A DNA stretch of 64,000 bases from an uncultured bacterium (GCA_902777855.1 CACYVN010000008.1:62001-126000), one strand, 5' to 3'; counted from the stretch's first letter, positions 1-8,393 are shown. The notes: generated by a model not told the origin, from the sequence alone. Made by a program: numbers and translations.

Positions 1-354
1 GTAGGAAATAAAAACTTTCGGGAGATATACGGACTTTATATGAAAACAGGTTTTGATGCTCTGAGTGCATACAATATTTATCTTGAAACTGCGGTTGAAA
101 GCGGAATTTTTGCGCTGATAGCCTTTCTTTTATTTTTGATAAAACTTATTTATGATGCAATTAAATATATATTTACATCAAAAAATACCGCAAATATTAT
201 ATTTATCGCAGCATGTATAATTTCAATATGCTCTGCCCTCTTTCACGGTTTGGTTGACACAATATTTTTCAGACCGCAATTGCAGTTTATTTTCTGGACT
301 TTTGTTGCTGTAATTAATTCAGTGCTTTCTGCAAAAATTGACCAAAAGGCTTAG
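1..354 (+). CDS. O-antigen ligase/polymerase-like membrane protein, C-terminal part
   Basis: The reading frame is open from base 1, so the gene begins upstream and only the last 117 residues are seen. The segment has a polar stretch with YNIYLETAVESGIFAL, like the 'HNxYLxxxxExG' loop of the O-antigen ligase/Wzy family, then about three hydrophobic membrane helices. Such proteins join O-antigen or other polysaccharide chains at the periplasmic face of the inner membrane. The stop overlaps by 4 bases the stop of the convergent gene downstream. The family call rests on one short motif and topology; another polysaccharide polymerase of the same fold is possible. Confidence 0.6.
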   Translation, partial: VGNKNFREIYGLYMKTGFDALSAYNIYLETAVESGIFALIAFLLFLIKLIYDAIKYIFTSKNTANIIFIAACIISICSALFHGLVDTIFFRPQLQFIFWTFVAVINSVLSAKIDQKA

Positions 355-746
355 CAGCAGAAACCGCCCATACCCCATCCCATACCGTAGTATGGCATCA
401 TTCCCATACCATAACCCATTCCCATTCCGTATCCGCCGTAACAACATGGCGAATTGAAAAACATCCAAGGACTGCAGGCGCTCATTAATCCTAAGGTTCC
501 TATAGTGTTTGAAACAGGATTCCCATACCCTGCATATAAATTTATTGTATTGCCTATAGGGTTCCCAAATCTTTGCATTTCGTAAGCAACTTCATTTCTT
601 GCAAGACCGTTAAAAATATTTCCTGCAAACTGTGCTGTTGCAACTTGAGGAGACTGACCGTTATTCCGGGCATCTATGTAACTGACAAGCGATTGCAATC
701 CACAATTTATACCGCTCAATGTTCTCATATTCTCTGCGTAACCCAA
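351..746 (-). CDS. Small Gly/Met/Tyr-rich hypothetical protein
   Basis: A 131-residue protein of unknown function. The first 90 residues are ordinary and polar, with an 'FGNPIGNTINLYAGYGNPVSNTIG' type internal repeat (NPxxNTI twice). The last 35 residues are almost only Gly, Met, Tyr and Trp and end in FCC. No signal peptide is visible. The start is a TTG at 746, chosen because AGGAGAG stands 5 bases before it and no ATG fits. Upstream at 780-809 is the GGCAATTTT-N15-TTTATA motif shared with several other genes of this window. The low-complexity tail suggests a surface or structural role, but that is inference. Confidence 0.7.
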   Translation of the reverse strand: MGYAENMRTLSGINCGLQSLVSYIDARNNGQSPQVATAQFAGNIFNGLARNEVAYEMQRFGNPIGNTINLYAGYGNPVSNTIGTLGLMSACSPWMFFNSPCCYGGYGMGMGYGMGMMPYYGMGWGMGGFCC

Positions 747-779
747 TTGTCTCTCCTTAATATTACTGTTACTTACCTA

Positions 780-809
780 TATAAAGTCATTTTTTATTAA
801 AAAATTGCC
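780..809 (-). promoter_or_regulatory. GGCAATTTT-N15-TTTATA promoter-like motif (site a)
   Basis: On the minus strand GGCAATTTT (809-801) and TTTATA (785-780) are separated by exactly 15 bases, followed by TAGGTA. The site lies 34 bases before the TTG start of the Gly/Met-rich gene. The same arrangement occurs at five other places in the window. It is not a canonical sigma-70 -35/-10 pair. Confidence 0.55.
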
Positions 810-943
810 AAATTTAATATAATTATTAAGATATATTACATATATACTTTTTATATAACTATTTTGGGTATAAAAAATATAATCTTTACGGCAATTATTT
901 TAATTCATTCTCCATTTATAATTCCCTTATAGAGATTTTGTGT

Positions 944-1264
944 ATGGAGATAATGATTATGTTTATAGGGAACAGTATAAATGAATGTGTATTTAATCGT
1001 CTGGAGATGAAGAATATTAATAAAAATCTTCTGGATTGGTTTGAAAACATAATAGATGAAAATAACTGTAAAATTGAGCGTAAAGAGTGGAAAAGTAAAT
1101 ATAACAGTTATGTAGTCTATGATTACGAGCCGTTTTGTACTGACGGGTTTGAAATTAATCTTATTATAAGTGCGAAGGATTGTGCTCACCTGAATTTTGT
1201 AAAATATCTATATGATGAAAAAGTCAGTACGATTGAATATTTAAACAGCTGTATTATGATTTAG
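944..1264 (+). CDS. Hypothetical protein
   Basis: About 106 residues, acidic and unrecognised. A possible core reads 'MKNINKNLLDWFENIIDE' followed by a beta-rich half, which is the shape of a small cytoplasmic protein, but no family is recognised. Several starts are possible (TTG 938, ATG 944, 953, 959). GGAG at 946-949 best fits the ATG at 959; the ATG at 944 is given as the longest ATG. A perfect hairpin terminator follows immediately. Confidence 0.55.
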   Translation: MEIMIMFIGNSINECVFNRLEMKNINKNLLDWFENIIDENNCKIERKEWKSKYNSYVVYDYEPFCTDGFEINLIISAKDCAHLNFVKYLYDEKVSTIEYLNSCIMI

Positions 1265-1266
1265 GC

Positions 1267-1302
1267 AACAAAAAATCCCTCATATTGAGGGATTTTTTGT
1301 TA
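1267..1302. terminator. Bidirectional intrinsic terminator
   Basis: The arms AAAAATCCCTCA and TGAGGGATTTTT are complementary around a 3-base loop, with A and T runs on both sides. It lies between two convergent genes and can serve both. Confidence 0.9.
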
Positions 1303-1313
1303 TATTTTTGTAG

Positions 1314-1613
1314 TTATTCTGCGGATTCTGCTGCCGGATTTGTTTCTCCGATTTCTTTAAAACAGTCTTTACAGAAAACATCTCTTCCTGGAACCGGTTT
1401 AAACGGAACTTGTGTCTGAGCCCCGCATTTAGAGCAAACTGCATCATACATTTTTCTTGATTTGCGGTGTTGTTTTCTTCTTGCTTTACGACATTCAGGG
1501 CATCTTTTAGGTTTGTTTACAAGCCCTTTTTCTGCGTAAAACTCTTGTTCTCCCGCACTAAATACAAACTCCTGACCACAGTCTTCGCAGACTAACTTTT
1601 CATCTTCGTACAT
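1314..1613 (-). CDS. Double zinc-ribbon protein (zf-trcl plus CxxC-x17-CxxC)
   Basis: A 99-residue soluble protein with two zinc-binding units. Residues 9-41 hold CEDCG...CPECR with the aromatic pattern 'FVFSAGEQEFYAEKGL' of the probable zinc-ribbon (zf-trcl) family. Residues about 60-84 hold CSKC, exactly 17 residues, then CKDC, which is the CxxC-x17-CxxC domain known from uncultured lineages. A basic linker rich in Arg and Lys joins them, so nucleic-acid binding is plausible. The tail is acidic. The gene is monocistronic and ends at the shared terminator. Function unknown. Confidence 0.8.
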   Translation of the reverse strand: MYEDEKLVCEDCGQEFVFSAGEQEFYAEKGLVNKPKRCPECRKARRKQHRKSRKMYDAVCSKCGAQTQVPFKPVPGRDVFCKDCFKEIGETNPAAESAE

Positions 1614-1801
1614 TGTTTTTCTCCTGATTTGTGTACTTTAAGGTCTTTTCAGACCGCCTATTCAATTTTCATTGTACACTTTTTTGCGAATAATGCAAGT
1701 TAAGTATTTTTTTATTTATAAAATTGTAACATGGCATTATTTATTTTTATTGTTTTATCTATAATATATGTAAAGTAATTTATAAATGGAGAGTTATTAG
1801 A

Positions 1802-2698
1802 ATGAAAGGTATTATATTAGCAGCAGGAGCCGGAACAAGATTATTCCCTGCATCTCAGCCTATATCCAAGATTTTATTGCCGGTTTATGATAAACCAATG
1901 ATTTATTATCCGTTGTCAACTTTAATGCTTGCCGGGATAAGAGATGTTCTTATTATTACAAATGAGGCTGATTTTGATAATTTTTTAAAACTGTTAGGTG
2001 ATGGTTCTCAATTCGGATTGAATATTCAGTATAAAATACAATATGTTCAAAGAGGAATTGCGGATGCATTTTTAATTGCTGAAGATTTTATTGATGGTGA
2101 GGATGTTGCTCTGATTTTAGGGGATAACATTTACCATGGTTTTGGTTTTTCGACCTTCCTAAAACAAGTATTAGAAAACAAAGATGGTGCAACTGTATTC
2201 GGCTATAGAGTAAAAGACCCTGAAAGGTTTGGAGTTGTTGAATTTGACAGAAACGGTAAGGCATTATCTTTGGAAGAAAAGCCGTCTAAGCCAAAATCGA
2301 ATTATGCTGTTACCGGTTTGTATTTTTATGATAAAAATGTTTGTGAATATGCAAAAACTCTTTCTCCATCTGCCAGAGGGGAACTTGAAATCACTGATTT
2401 AAACCGAGTTTATCTTGAGAAGGGAAAACTCAATGTTGAAATTTTAGGCAGAGGGTTCACCTGGCTTGATACAGGGACTCAGGATTCAATGCTTGAAGCT
2501 GCAAACTTTGTTCGTGCAATGGAAGCAAATAAAGGACAGTTGATATCCTGTCTTGAAGAAATTGCACTTTATAAAGGATTTATTACTCCTGATGAACTTG
2601 AGAAAAAATTGGAAAAATTTAAAGGCAAAAGTGCGTATTACGATTATGTATTTGATTTAATAAATGCCGAAAAATCAATGCAAAAGGTCAATTTCTAA
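1802..2698 (+). CDS. rfbA: Glucose-1-phosphate thymidylyltransferase (RmlA)
   Basis: Makes dTDP-glucose from glucose-1-phosphate and dTTP, the first step towards dTDP-L-rhamnose for surface polysaccharide. The 298-residue length is normal. The N-terminal nucleotide motif LAAGAGTRLFP, the sugar-phosphate loop SKILLPVYDKPMIYYPLSTL, LILGDNIYHG, VEEKP-like 'LSLEEKPSKPKSNYAVTGLYFYD' and GRGFTWLDTGT are all present. The usual GGSGTR is GAGTR here. GGAG precedes the ATG. The gene stands alone; rfbB, rfbC and rfbD are not in the window. Its stop overlaps the convergent gene by 4 bases. Confidence 0.93.
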   Translation: MKGIILAAGAGTRLFPASQPISKILLPVYDKPMIYYPLSTLMLAGIRDVLIITNEADFDNFLKLLGDGSQFGLNIQYKIQYVQRGIADAFLIAEDFIDGEDVALILGDNIYHGFGFSTFLKQVLENKDGATVFGYRVKDPERFGVVEFDRNGKALSLEEKPSKPKSNYAVTGLYFYDKNVCEYAKTLSPSARGELEITDLNRVYLEKGKLNVEILGRGFTWLDTGTQDSMLEAANFVRAMEANKGQLISCLEEIALYKGFITPDELEKKLEKFKGKSAYYDYVFDLINAEKSMQKVNF

Positions 2699-3357
2699 CC
2701 TGCAAAAAATGTTTTGTATAAAATATAGAACGCAATTATAAGCAGTACAAGGGTAAACCATAATGCTCCCCCTGATGATTTTTTATCAAGCGTGTTGAAA
2801 TCTCTTGTTTGTTCTTTCTCCGGCGTTTTGGTAATATTGTCATCTGTTGTGTTTGTGCCGTTTTTTTCTTTTGGACTTTCGTCAATATATGCTCTTTCGG
2901 GCTTTTCTATATGCATCCCGAACAGGCTTTTCAAAATTATTCTTAACGGGTTTGTAAAAAATTCTGTTACAATATCAGGGTTATATTGATATTGCGGGTC
3001 ATCAAGGTAGTTATAAATGTTATCAACCACTTCATAATCGTTATCAATAATTTTTCCCTGCCCAAAATCTGTTAAATCATTTCCGCAAAACGGGCAAAAA
3101 GGGACATCTCCGATTTCCTGACCGCATTTCGGGCATATTTTTGTATCAAAATTTACATTGTACCCGAACACTCTTGAAAATGCCTTATCAAATTCTCTTT
3201 CGTTTTCTTTATTCGGGACTACATATAGTTTAGTTCCGCAGTGTGCGCAATATTCGACGATTTTGTTGCATTGAGGACATCTTACAAATTCATCTTCCTG
3301 GCTGTATGCACATGAGGTACAGATATTAATTTTTTCTTTGCAATGCGGACAGGGCAT
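2695..3357 (-). CDS. Zinc-ribbon membrane-anchored protein
   Basis: A 220-residue protein with four or more CxxC knuckles in the first 100 residues (CPHCK, CTSC, CPQC, CAHCG, CPKCG, CPFCG), that is three zinc ribbons of the double-zinc-ribbon type. A polar, low-complexity linker follows, then one C-terminal membrane helix (about residues 199-217). This tail-anchored layout puts the ribbons in the cytoplasm. It has an AAGGAG site and starts 9 bases after the TPR gene, so it is the third gene of the malQ operon. Function unknown. Confidence 0.75.
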   Translation of the reverse strand: MPCPHCKEKINICTSCAYSQEDEFVRCPQCNKIVEYCAHCGTKLYVVPNKENEREFDKAFSRVFGYNVNFDTKICPKCGQEIGDVPFCPFCGNDLTDFGQGKIIDNDYEVVDNIYNYLDDPQYQYNPDIVTEFFTNPLRIILKSLFGMHIEKPERAYIDESPKEKNGTNTTDDNITKTPEKEQTRDFNTLDKKSSGGALWFTLVLLIIAFYILYKTFFAG

Positions 3358-3366
3358 TTTTACTCC

Positions 3367-4230
3367 TTAATTGTTTAATTTGTACCTTATAACCTGATTG
3401 CTGCCTTGCGCAGAAACAAAAAGCAAGTCGCCTGTTATATGCATACAGTATGGACTTTGGATGTTTGTGATAATTTCAGAAACTTCTCCGCCACTGTCGA
3501 CTTTTAAAACATTATTCTTGTTGTAATTTGCTATATACAAATTCCCTTGGCTGTCACGTTCCAAACCTATCGGACCGTCGATTTTCGGACTTTTTATATA
3601 TACTATCTTCTGCTGGTCGGGGGTAATTTTATAAATTGTGTTATCAGAAAATCCTGCGACATAAAGATTCCCAACAGGATCTGTTGTGATTCCTGTAGGG
3701 CTTGAAATATCATTATAAACTCCGTTTGAATTGTTCATCTGATTTGCATCGGAAAAAGATTCCGGTTTATTTTGCTCTGCCTGTGCTGTCGGAATATCCA
3801 TTTCAAGACTATCTGCAAGTTCTTTTGCTCTTGAACCAATTAAAGAATCCGTGGGAATAAGTGTCAGATACATTTTTGCTTTATCAATATTCCCGAGTTT
3901 TTTGCTTAATTCGGCTGCTTTATAAACCGCTTCATAATCATCCGGTTTTCTCAAAATTATTTGTTTAAAAGCATTTAAGGCTTCATCATCTTGCTTTAAA
4001 TATTCCATTAATGAGCCGAGGTTAAAATACGCATCAATATAATTAGGATCAAGTTCTGTTGCTTTTTTAAAACATTCAGCAGCCTGATCGTATGAACCAA
4101 CCTGATAATACTCTATTCCTTTGTTATACTGAAGTTTTGCATCTGTTGCCAAATCCGCGCGAACAGGAAGGAAACTTCCTGCTAATACTGCGCAAACTAA
4201 TGTTGCTTTTAAAAAGTTATTTAATTTCAT
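3367..4230 (-). CDS. Exported TPR/NHL-repeat protein
   Basis: A 287-residue protein that begins with a signal peptide (MKLNNFLKATLVCAVLAGSFLPVRA). Three TPR units follow, with the typical 'YNKGIEYYQVGSYDQAAECF' and 'DAYFNLGSLMEYLKQDDEAL' patterns, then a C-terminal beta-propeller-like part with NHL/SMP-30 blades ('GITTDPVGNLYVAGFSDNTIYKI', 'GLERDSQGNLYIANYNKNNVLKV'). The start at 4230 is chosen because GAGGAG stands 5 bases before it and the signal peptide begins there. It overlaps malQ by 14 bases, so it is translationally coupled. Likely a periplasmic binding or scaffold protein; its partner is unknown. Confidence 0.8.
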   Translation of the reverse strand: MKLNNFLKATLVCAVLAGSFLPVRADLATDAKLQYNKGIEYYQVGSYDQAAECFKKATELDPNYIDAYFNLGSLMEYLKQDDEALNAFKQIILRKPDDYEAVYKAAELSKKLGNIDKAKMYLTLIPTDSLIGSRAKELADSLEMDIPTAQAEQNKPESFSDANQMNNSNGVYNDISSPTGITTDPVGNLYVAGFSDNTIYKITPDQQKIVYIKSPKIDGPIGLERDSQGNLYIANYNKNNVLKVDSGGEVSEIITNIQSPYCMHITGDLLFVSAQGSNQVIRYKLNN

Positions 4231-6079
4231 CAAGCTCCTCGATAATTTTTTTGTTTTTGTCCGCAAAATCTTTACCTCTTGAAATTATAGCTTTTTTCAG
4301 GATTTGTGGCAAGTTTATTACGTCCATTTGTTCAAAATTATCAGGCAACCTTAAACTCCAGTTTTTATCCCCTGATGTCCCCGGAGTATTGTATGTTTCA
4401 GACATATCAAAAAAGTCAGTAAAGAAAATTTGTATATTTTCTGCTTTGCAGGCAAAAAGTTCTACAAGTTTTGTTTCTTTTAAGAAATCCTTATCCTTGG
4501 TCATTCTTACAATGATTTCGTCAGGATTTTGTTCTTCTTTGTATAAGTCTTCAACCAAATTCTTAACATGTAAATAACCTTCATGAGTGTTAATCAACGA
4601 TTTAGCCCATTCGCTTACAGGTTTGTTGTCGTGGGTCCCGACCATTGCCCAGCAATGCGGAGTGATATTTTTGTATCTGTAAGGGTCTTCGGGCTCTGTA
4701 GGAACCGTAAATTGAGTTAATCTCATTCCCAAAAGGTCATATTTTTTCATTACTGCCGCAACAGGATTTGTTAAAGTTCCCAAATCTTCGCATACGATTG
4801 AATCTTTTGTTAAACCTTCTTCTTTTGCCGCAGCAATAACGATTTTTTCTATTAGTCTGCCGTATTTTTTTATTTGTTCATCAGTTAGATTTTTGACTCT
4901 CTTTTCATTATCGGCAGTATATTCCATGTCTAAATCTTCAACTGACGGAATAGCAAATTTTTTCAAAAATTCGTGTTCGGGAGACGAAAATAATCTTCCT
5001 GCACCCATTTCAGGCATTGGTTTTGAACCTTTTTTATAAACCCACGGGTCAATTAAGCCGACAATATGGTCGATTCTTACTCCCCCGGGGTTTTCTCTGA
5101 ACATCTTTTTATAAAGATTTTTCATTAAAATTCCCGCTTCACCCAGCGAACCGTCACCGTTATAAAGTTTTTCCGGGCTTACAACAGGGAAACCCCAAGC
5201 CTGGCCGTCTTTTGAAAAATAATCAGGAGGACAACCCAAGCACCAGCCGTCTAAAAATAATGACTGATATGCCCATTCATCCCTGTCAGAAAATGCAACC
5301 TGACGGTCTGCAATCATTTTAATGCCTCTGTCTTTTGCAAATTCTCTTGTTTCTTCGTTCTGTTTATTCAAAACAAACTGAATAAATTTATAACGGTCAA
5401 TTTCTTTTGAATATTTTTTTGTAACTTCTTCAATTCTTTTCGCAAATTCAATTTTTTCCTCATTAGATTTTGGGTTTAGTAAATTTTTATCCGTTTCCGA
5501 TTTCCAGTTATGCCAGTAATCACAGCCATGCTCAATAGCAAGAGCCTCATACAAACTGTCGTTATCAAGCCATGATTTGTTCTGGATTTTGTAAGAATCA
5601 AACTCTTTTTTGAGTTTTTTGTCGTTGAGTTTTACAAAATTTTCATAGGCTTCAGTCAAAGCCTCCTCCTGTTGATTTGTTATGTACGAATAACTTGTCT
5701 TATTCTTATCCTTATTCGGGTTATTTGCGACAATTTCCTTAAAAGTTTTGTCTGATAAAATGTTGCCCCATTTTTTTGTGGGGAGTTCTTTCAGGTCAAT
5801 AAATAACGGGTTATTGGAAAAAATTGTTCCCGTGTATGGCGAAGCATCAGAAGATTTTGTTTTTCCTGCAGGTCCCATCTGGATAGCATCAAATAAACCT
5901 TGTGCGTACTCAATAAATTTCTTTCCTCCGTTAGAATTTATCGTACCAAAGCCTGTATTTTCACCATCAGCCGAAGGAAAACTTCCGCCGTGCATAATAA
6001 ATACAAAATTCTTTTTACCTAGTGCTTTTAAGGCTTTTCTTATAGTTTTTTTAGCCTTTTTGTCATTCATAAAACCCAT
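4217..6079 (-). CDS. malQ: 4-alpha-glucanotransferase (GH77, amylomaltase)
   Basis: Transfers alpha-1,4-glucan segments between maltodextrins, feeding glycogen or starch breakdown in the cytoplasm. The 620-residue length is slightly long for the family. Visible GH77 marks are the substrate loop 'MGPAGKTKSSDASPYTG' with SNNPLFIDL, the nucleophile region VRIDHIVGLIDPW (Asp about 337), the acid/base ED(L)G (Glu about 431) and the THDNKP stabiliser (Asp about 484). The usual THDNDT is THDNKP here. GGGG precedes the ATG. It leads an operon with the TPR and zinc-ribbon genes. Confidence 0.9.
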   Translation of the reverse strand: MGFMNDKKAKKTIRKALKALGKKNFVFIMHGGSFPSADGENTGFGTINSNGGKKFIEYAQGLFDAIQMGPAGKTKSSDASPYTGTIFSNNPLFIDLKELPTKKWGNILSDKTFKEIVANNPNKDKNKTSYSYITNQQEEALTEAYENFVKLNDKKLKKEFDSYKIQNKSWLDNDSLYEALAIEHGCDYWHNWKSETDKNLLNPKSNEEKIEFAKRIEEVTKKYSKEIDRYKFIQFVLNKQNEETREFAKDRGIKMIADRQVAFSDRDEWAYQSLFLDGWCLGCPPDYFSKDGQAWGFPVVSPEKLYNGDGSLGEAGILMKNLYKKMFRENPGGVRIDHIVGLIDPWVYKKGSKPMPEMGAGRLFSSPEHEFLKKFAIPSVEDLDMEYTADNEKRVKNLTDEQIKKYGRLIEKIVIAAAKEEGLTKDSIVCEDLGTLTNPVAAVMKKYDLLGMRLTQFTVPTEPEDPYRYKNITPHCWAMVGTHDNKPVSEWAKSLINTHEGYLHVKNLVEDLYKEEQNPDEIIVRMTKDKDFLKETKLVELFACKAENIQIFFTDFFDMSETYNTPGTSGDKNWSLRLPDNFEQMDVINLPQILKKAIISRGKDFADKNKKIIEELDEIK

Positions 6080-6122
6080 AAATTACCCCTTATATAAACT
6101 AAAACATAACTCTAAATTTGCT

Positions 6123-6145
6123 ATTCTGAACTTGATTCAGAATCT
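6123..6145. repeat. Short palindrome ATTCTGAA-CTTGA-TTCAGAAT
   Basis: A near-perfect 21-base inverted repeat upstream of malQ. A one-base variant occurs at 43848-43870 between rplJ and rplL, and a degenerate relative near 42260. It looks like a small dispersed REP-type palindrome. Confidence 0.6.
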
Positions 6146-6160
6146 ATAAATTATTTATAA

Positions 6161-6397
6161 ATATACAAAAAATGGACCCGGAGGGACAGTCTTGCTGCGC
6201 TCGCCATCGACATGACTCCGCTTTTTGCTTTTAGTGGCTTATTGCCACAAGCAAAAACTTACCTCTCACAAAACAATACTTAATTGTTTTGTTCGGCAGA
6301 GTGCACTTGGCTCGCTTGCGTTCGAACCACAGACAATGCTTTTGCATTGTTGGGTTCTCGTCCCACTAATCTATTTTATTGTCAATATACAAAAAAA
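6161..6397 (-). repeat. tRNA-Lys-associated structured repeat ending in a copied tRNA 3' end
   Basis: Read on the minus strand after tRNA-Lys, about 225 bases contain a hairpin GAACCC...GGTTC with an inner stem ACAATGC/GCATTGT, then two more hairpins (ACAAAACAAT/ATTGTTTTGT and TTTTTGCTT/AAGCAAAAA). The stretch ends in GCGAGCGCAGCAAGAC followed by a 15-base near copy of the tRNA 3' end (6187-6173) and the same A/T flank. No coding gene is supported here. An equivalent element follows tRNA-His. Confidence 0.65.
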
Positions 6398-6470
<73 letters not shown>

Positions 6471-6520
6471 ATTTGATTTGTTAATTCTATGCTACCACCT
6501 AAATATTATTTTGCAAGATT

Positions 6521-7198
6521 TCATGTTGCAAGTAAATTCCTGTCGAATTCGTCAAAATCACGTATGATTTCATTGACTTCATTCATTGAGGTATAAAATT
6601 CGTATGGTTCCTCTGAACAAATCGCAATAATTTTGCCTATCCCTGCACTGTGTGCTGATTTTATCCCGGAAATCGCATCCTCAACAACTATGCAGTCTTT
6701 TGGTTCCAGCCCCAAATTTTTAGAAGCAATTTGGTAAATGTCAGGCGCAGGTTTACTCGGAACAATTCCGTCTGCGTAAACCACCTTATCAATGTCAAAC
6801 CACTTTCCCAAATCAAAATGCTCAAAATAAAAATCAACATTGGTTTTATCTGACATTGTCGCAATCGTTCTTGGGATATTATTTTCTTTTAAAAAGTCCA
6901 AAAACTCGACCGCACCTTTGGCAAGATGAAAATTTTCTTTATCATTTTCTGCCCTTTTGCGGTAGAGCGCCTCTTTTTCATTCCCGTATTTTTCAACCAT
7001 TTCAGGCTCAGGCTTTCTGCCGATAGCGTACTCAATGATTTCTTTATTGGTTCTGCCAAACATATGTAAAACCATCTCATCATCACTAAATTCCGTTCCT
7101 CTGATAATCTTTGAAAACTCACGCCATGCCTGTTTGTGCATCGCGCTGTCCCAATAGAGTGTTCCGTTAAAATCAAATATAATGCCCTTATAAGTCAT
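6521..7198 (-). CDS. HAD-superfamily hydrolase, beta-phosphoglucomutase/phosphatase type
   Basis: A 225-residue HAD protein with an alpha-helical cap (residues about 16-85). Motif I is FDFNGTL near residue 8, motif II the Thr of 'IATMSD', motif III the Lys of VPSKPAPDIY, and motif IV VVEDAISGIKSAHSAG. The family usually has DxDGT; here the second Asp, which acts as general acid/base in phosphatases and mutases, is Asn. The substrate therefore cannot be named; a sugar phosphate is likely. Its start overlaps the TPR gene by 11 bases, so the two are co-translated. Confidence 0.8.
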   Translation of the reverse strand: MTYKGIIFDFNGTLYWDSAMHKQAWREFSKIIRGTEFSDDEMVLHMFGRTNKEIIEYAIGRKPEPEMVEKYGNEKEALYRKRAENDKENFHLAKGAVEFLDFLKENNIPRTIATMSDKTNVDFYFEHFDLGKWFDIDKVVYADGIVPSKPAPDIYQIASKNLGLEPKDCIVVEDAISGIKSAHSAGIGKIIAICSEEPYEFYTSMNEVNEIIRDFDEFDRNLLAT

Positions 7199-7814
7199 GG
7201 TTTTCCATTATTTTGTTGTATAAATCAAGGTATTGCTGCGCCTGTTTGTCTTTATTCTGCATTTTATAAGTATAAGCGATGTTATAATAAACATCAGGCT
7301 CGTTTGCTCTTAAATTCAGTGCGCGGAAAAAATTATATCTTGCCTGCGAATATTTTTTGAGTTTCAGATACGCACAGCCGATATTATAGTATCCGTAAGA
7401 AAAATCGTTTTTGTATTTTACTGCAAGTTTAAATTCATCAAGTGCCATATTCGGCTGATTTTTATTAAGGTAAATATATCCCATATTGTAGTGCGGTTTA
7501 TAGAATTTAGGGGCTTTTTGCGCTGATTTGTTGAACATATATAGTGCCTGTTCAATATTTTCTTTATCCTGCATAATATTTCCTATTAACAGCCAGTCTT
7601 GTGCACTGCGTTCTTCTTCAGGGATTTGCTCTAAAAGTTCCAGTGCTTTATCAATATCGTTTTGCGCATATAGAACTCTTGCCTGTTCACTTTTCTGGTT
7701 AGATTGTGTCTGTTCCTGAGCGGGTTTATCTTTTTTCAGTGAAAGCGAAATTGCATAACAGTTTGATGAGAATGTCATGCTAACGATTAATAAAGCTAAT
7801 AAAATCTTCTTCAT
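7188..7814 (-). CDS. Exported TPR protein
   Basis: A 208-residue protein with a signal peptide (MKKILLALLIVSMTFSSNCYA), then a Gln/Lys-rich linker and four TPR units ('YKPHYNMGYIYLNKNQPNMA', 'SYGYYNIGCAYLKLKKYSQA', 'PDVYYNIAYTYKMQNKDKQA'). The frame stays open far upstream to 8174, but that part is translated repeat DNA; the ATG at 7814 is chosen because the signal peptide starts there, though no good ribosome site is seen. It precedes and overlaps the HAD gene. Periplasmic or lipid-facing assembly role is guesswork. Confidence 0.75.
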   Translation of the reverse strand: MKKILLALLIVSMTFSSNCYAISLSLKKDKPAQEQTQSNQKSEQARVLYAQNDIDKALELLEQIPEEERSAQDWLLIGNIMQDKENIEQALYMFNKSAQKAPKFYKPHYNMGYIYLNKNQPNMALDEFKLAVKYKNDFSYGYYNIGCAYLKLKKYSQARYNFFRALNLRANEPDVYYNIAYTYKMQNKDKQAQQYLDLYNKIMENHDL

Positions 7815-7969
7815 AAAAAAATTATATGACAAATGAAAAATTTCTTCCATAAAAATTTGACTCTTTAAAAAATCAAGTAATAATGTTTGGCAGATGTCTC
7901 TTTTATAAATGCGGACTACACAAAACGCATAAATAAAACCTAATCCTGTCATTACTCCTTTTGACAGGA

Positions 7970-8393
7970 TTCTTTTTACATAATATTTGTTATAGGAATA
8001 TGTTGAGAGATTAAAAATTTCTGCTTGTTCATTCTTTCTCTTTTCTTGCGATGAAAAGAGAAAGAATGAACCAAGAAAGAGAAAATACGCTATTTTACTG
8101 CAATGCCTGACGGCATCGCTCCGCGCATAAGATATAAGTATAAAATGTTCATTCGTTTTTGTCCTTACGGACAAAAATCAATCAGGCGCCTGCGCTAAGA
8201 GATTTTTGCCGATAGGCAAAAACACATATTACTGCGTTAGCAGTCTTATGCCGCCGTTAGGCGGTATTGTACCTTAGCGTGTTTTTCTTTTCGGTTCACT
8301 TTTCTTTTTGCGTCGCAATCAAAAAGAAAAGTGAACAAAGAGAAATACTATGTCTCAATTACATACCTATAACAAATATTATGTAAGGAATAT
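7970..8393. repeat. Modular hairpin-rich repeat, copy 1, inside a 21-bp perfect inverted repeat
   Basis: Perfect inverted repeats at 7976-7996 and 8366-8386 (TTACATAATATTTGTTATAG plus G) bound a stretch built of hairpins: TTCTTTCTCTTTTC/GAAAAGAGAAAGAA, TTTTGTCC/GGACAAAA, TTTTTGCC/GGCAAAAA, CCGCC/GGCGG and GTTCACTTTTCTTTTTG with its complement. Bases 8113-8190 are identical, in reverse orientation, to 23575-23652, and 8192-8270 match 23440-23518 with two differences. No transposase is present. It fills the gap between the TPR gene and accD. Confidence 0.8.

Noticed and set aside
780-809. Reading the GGCAATTTT motif as a sigma-54 promoter
   Set aside because: Sigma-54 needs TGGCAC-N5-TTGC; no site has the GC at the right distance, whereas TTTATA at 15 bases is constant.
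7815-8174. Long N-terminal extension of the TPR protein
   Set aside because: It reads through repeat DNA; the signal peptide begins at 7814.
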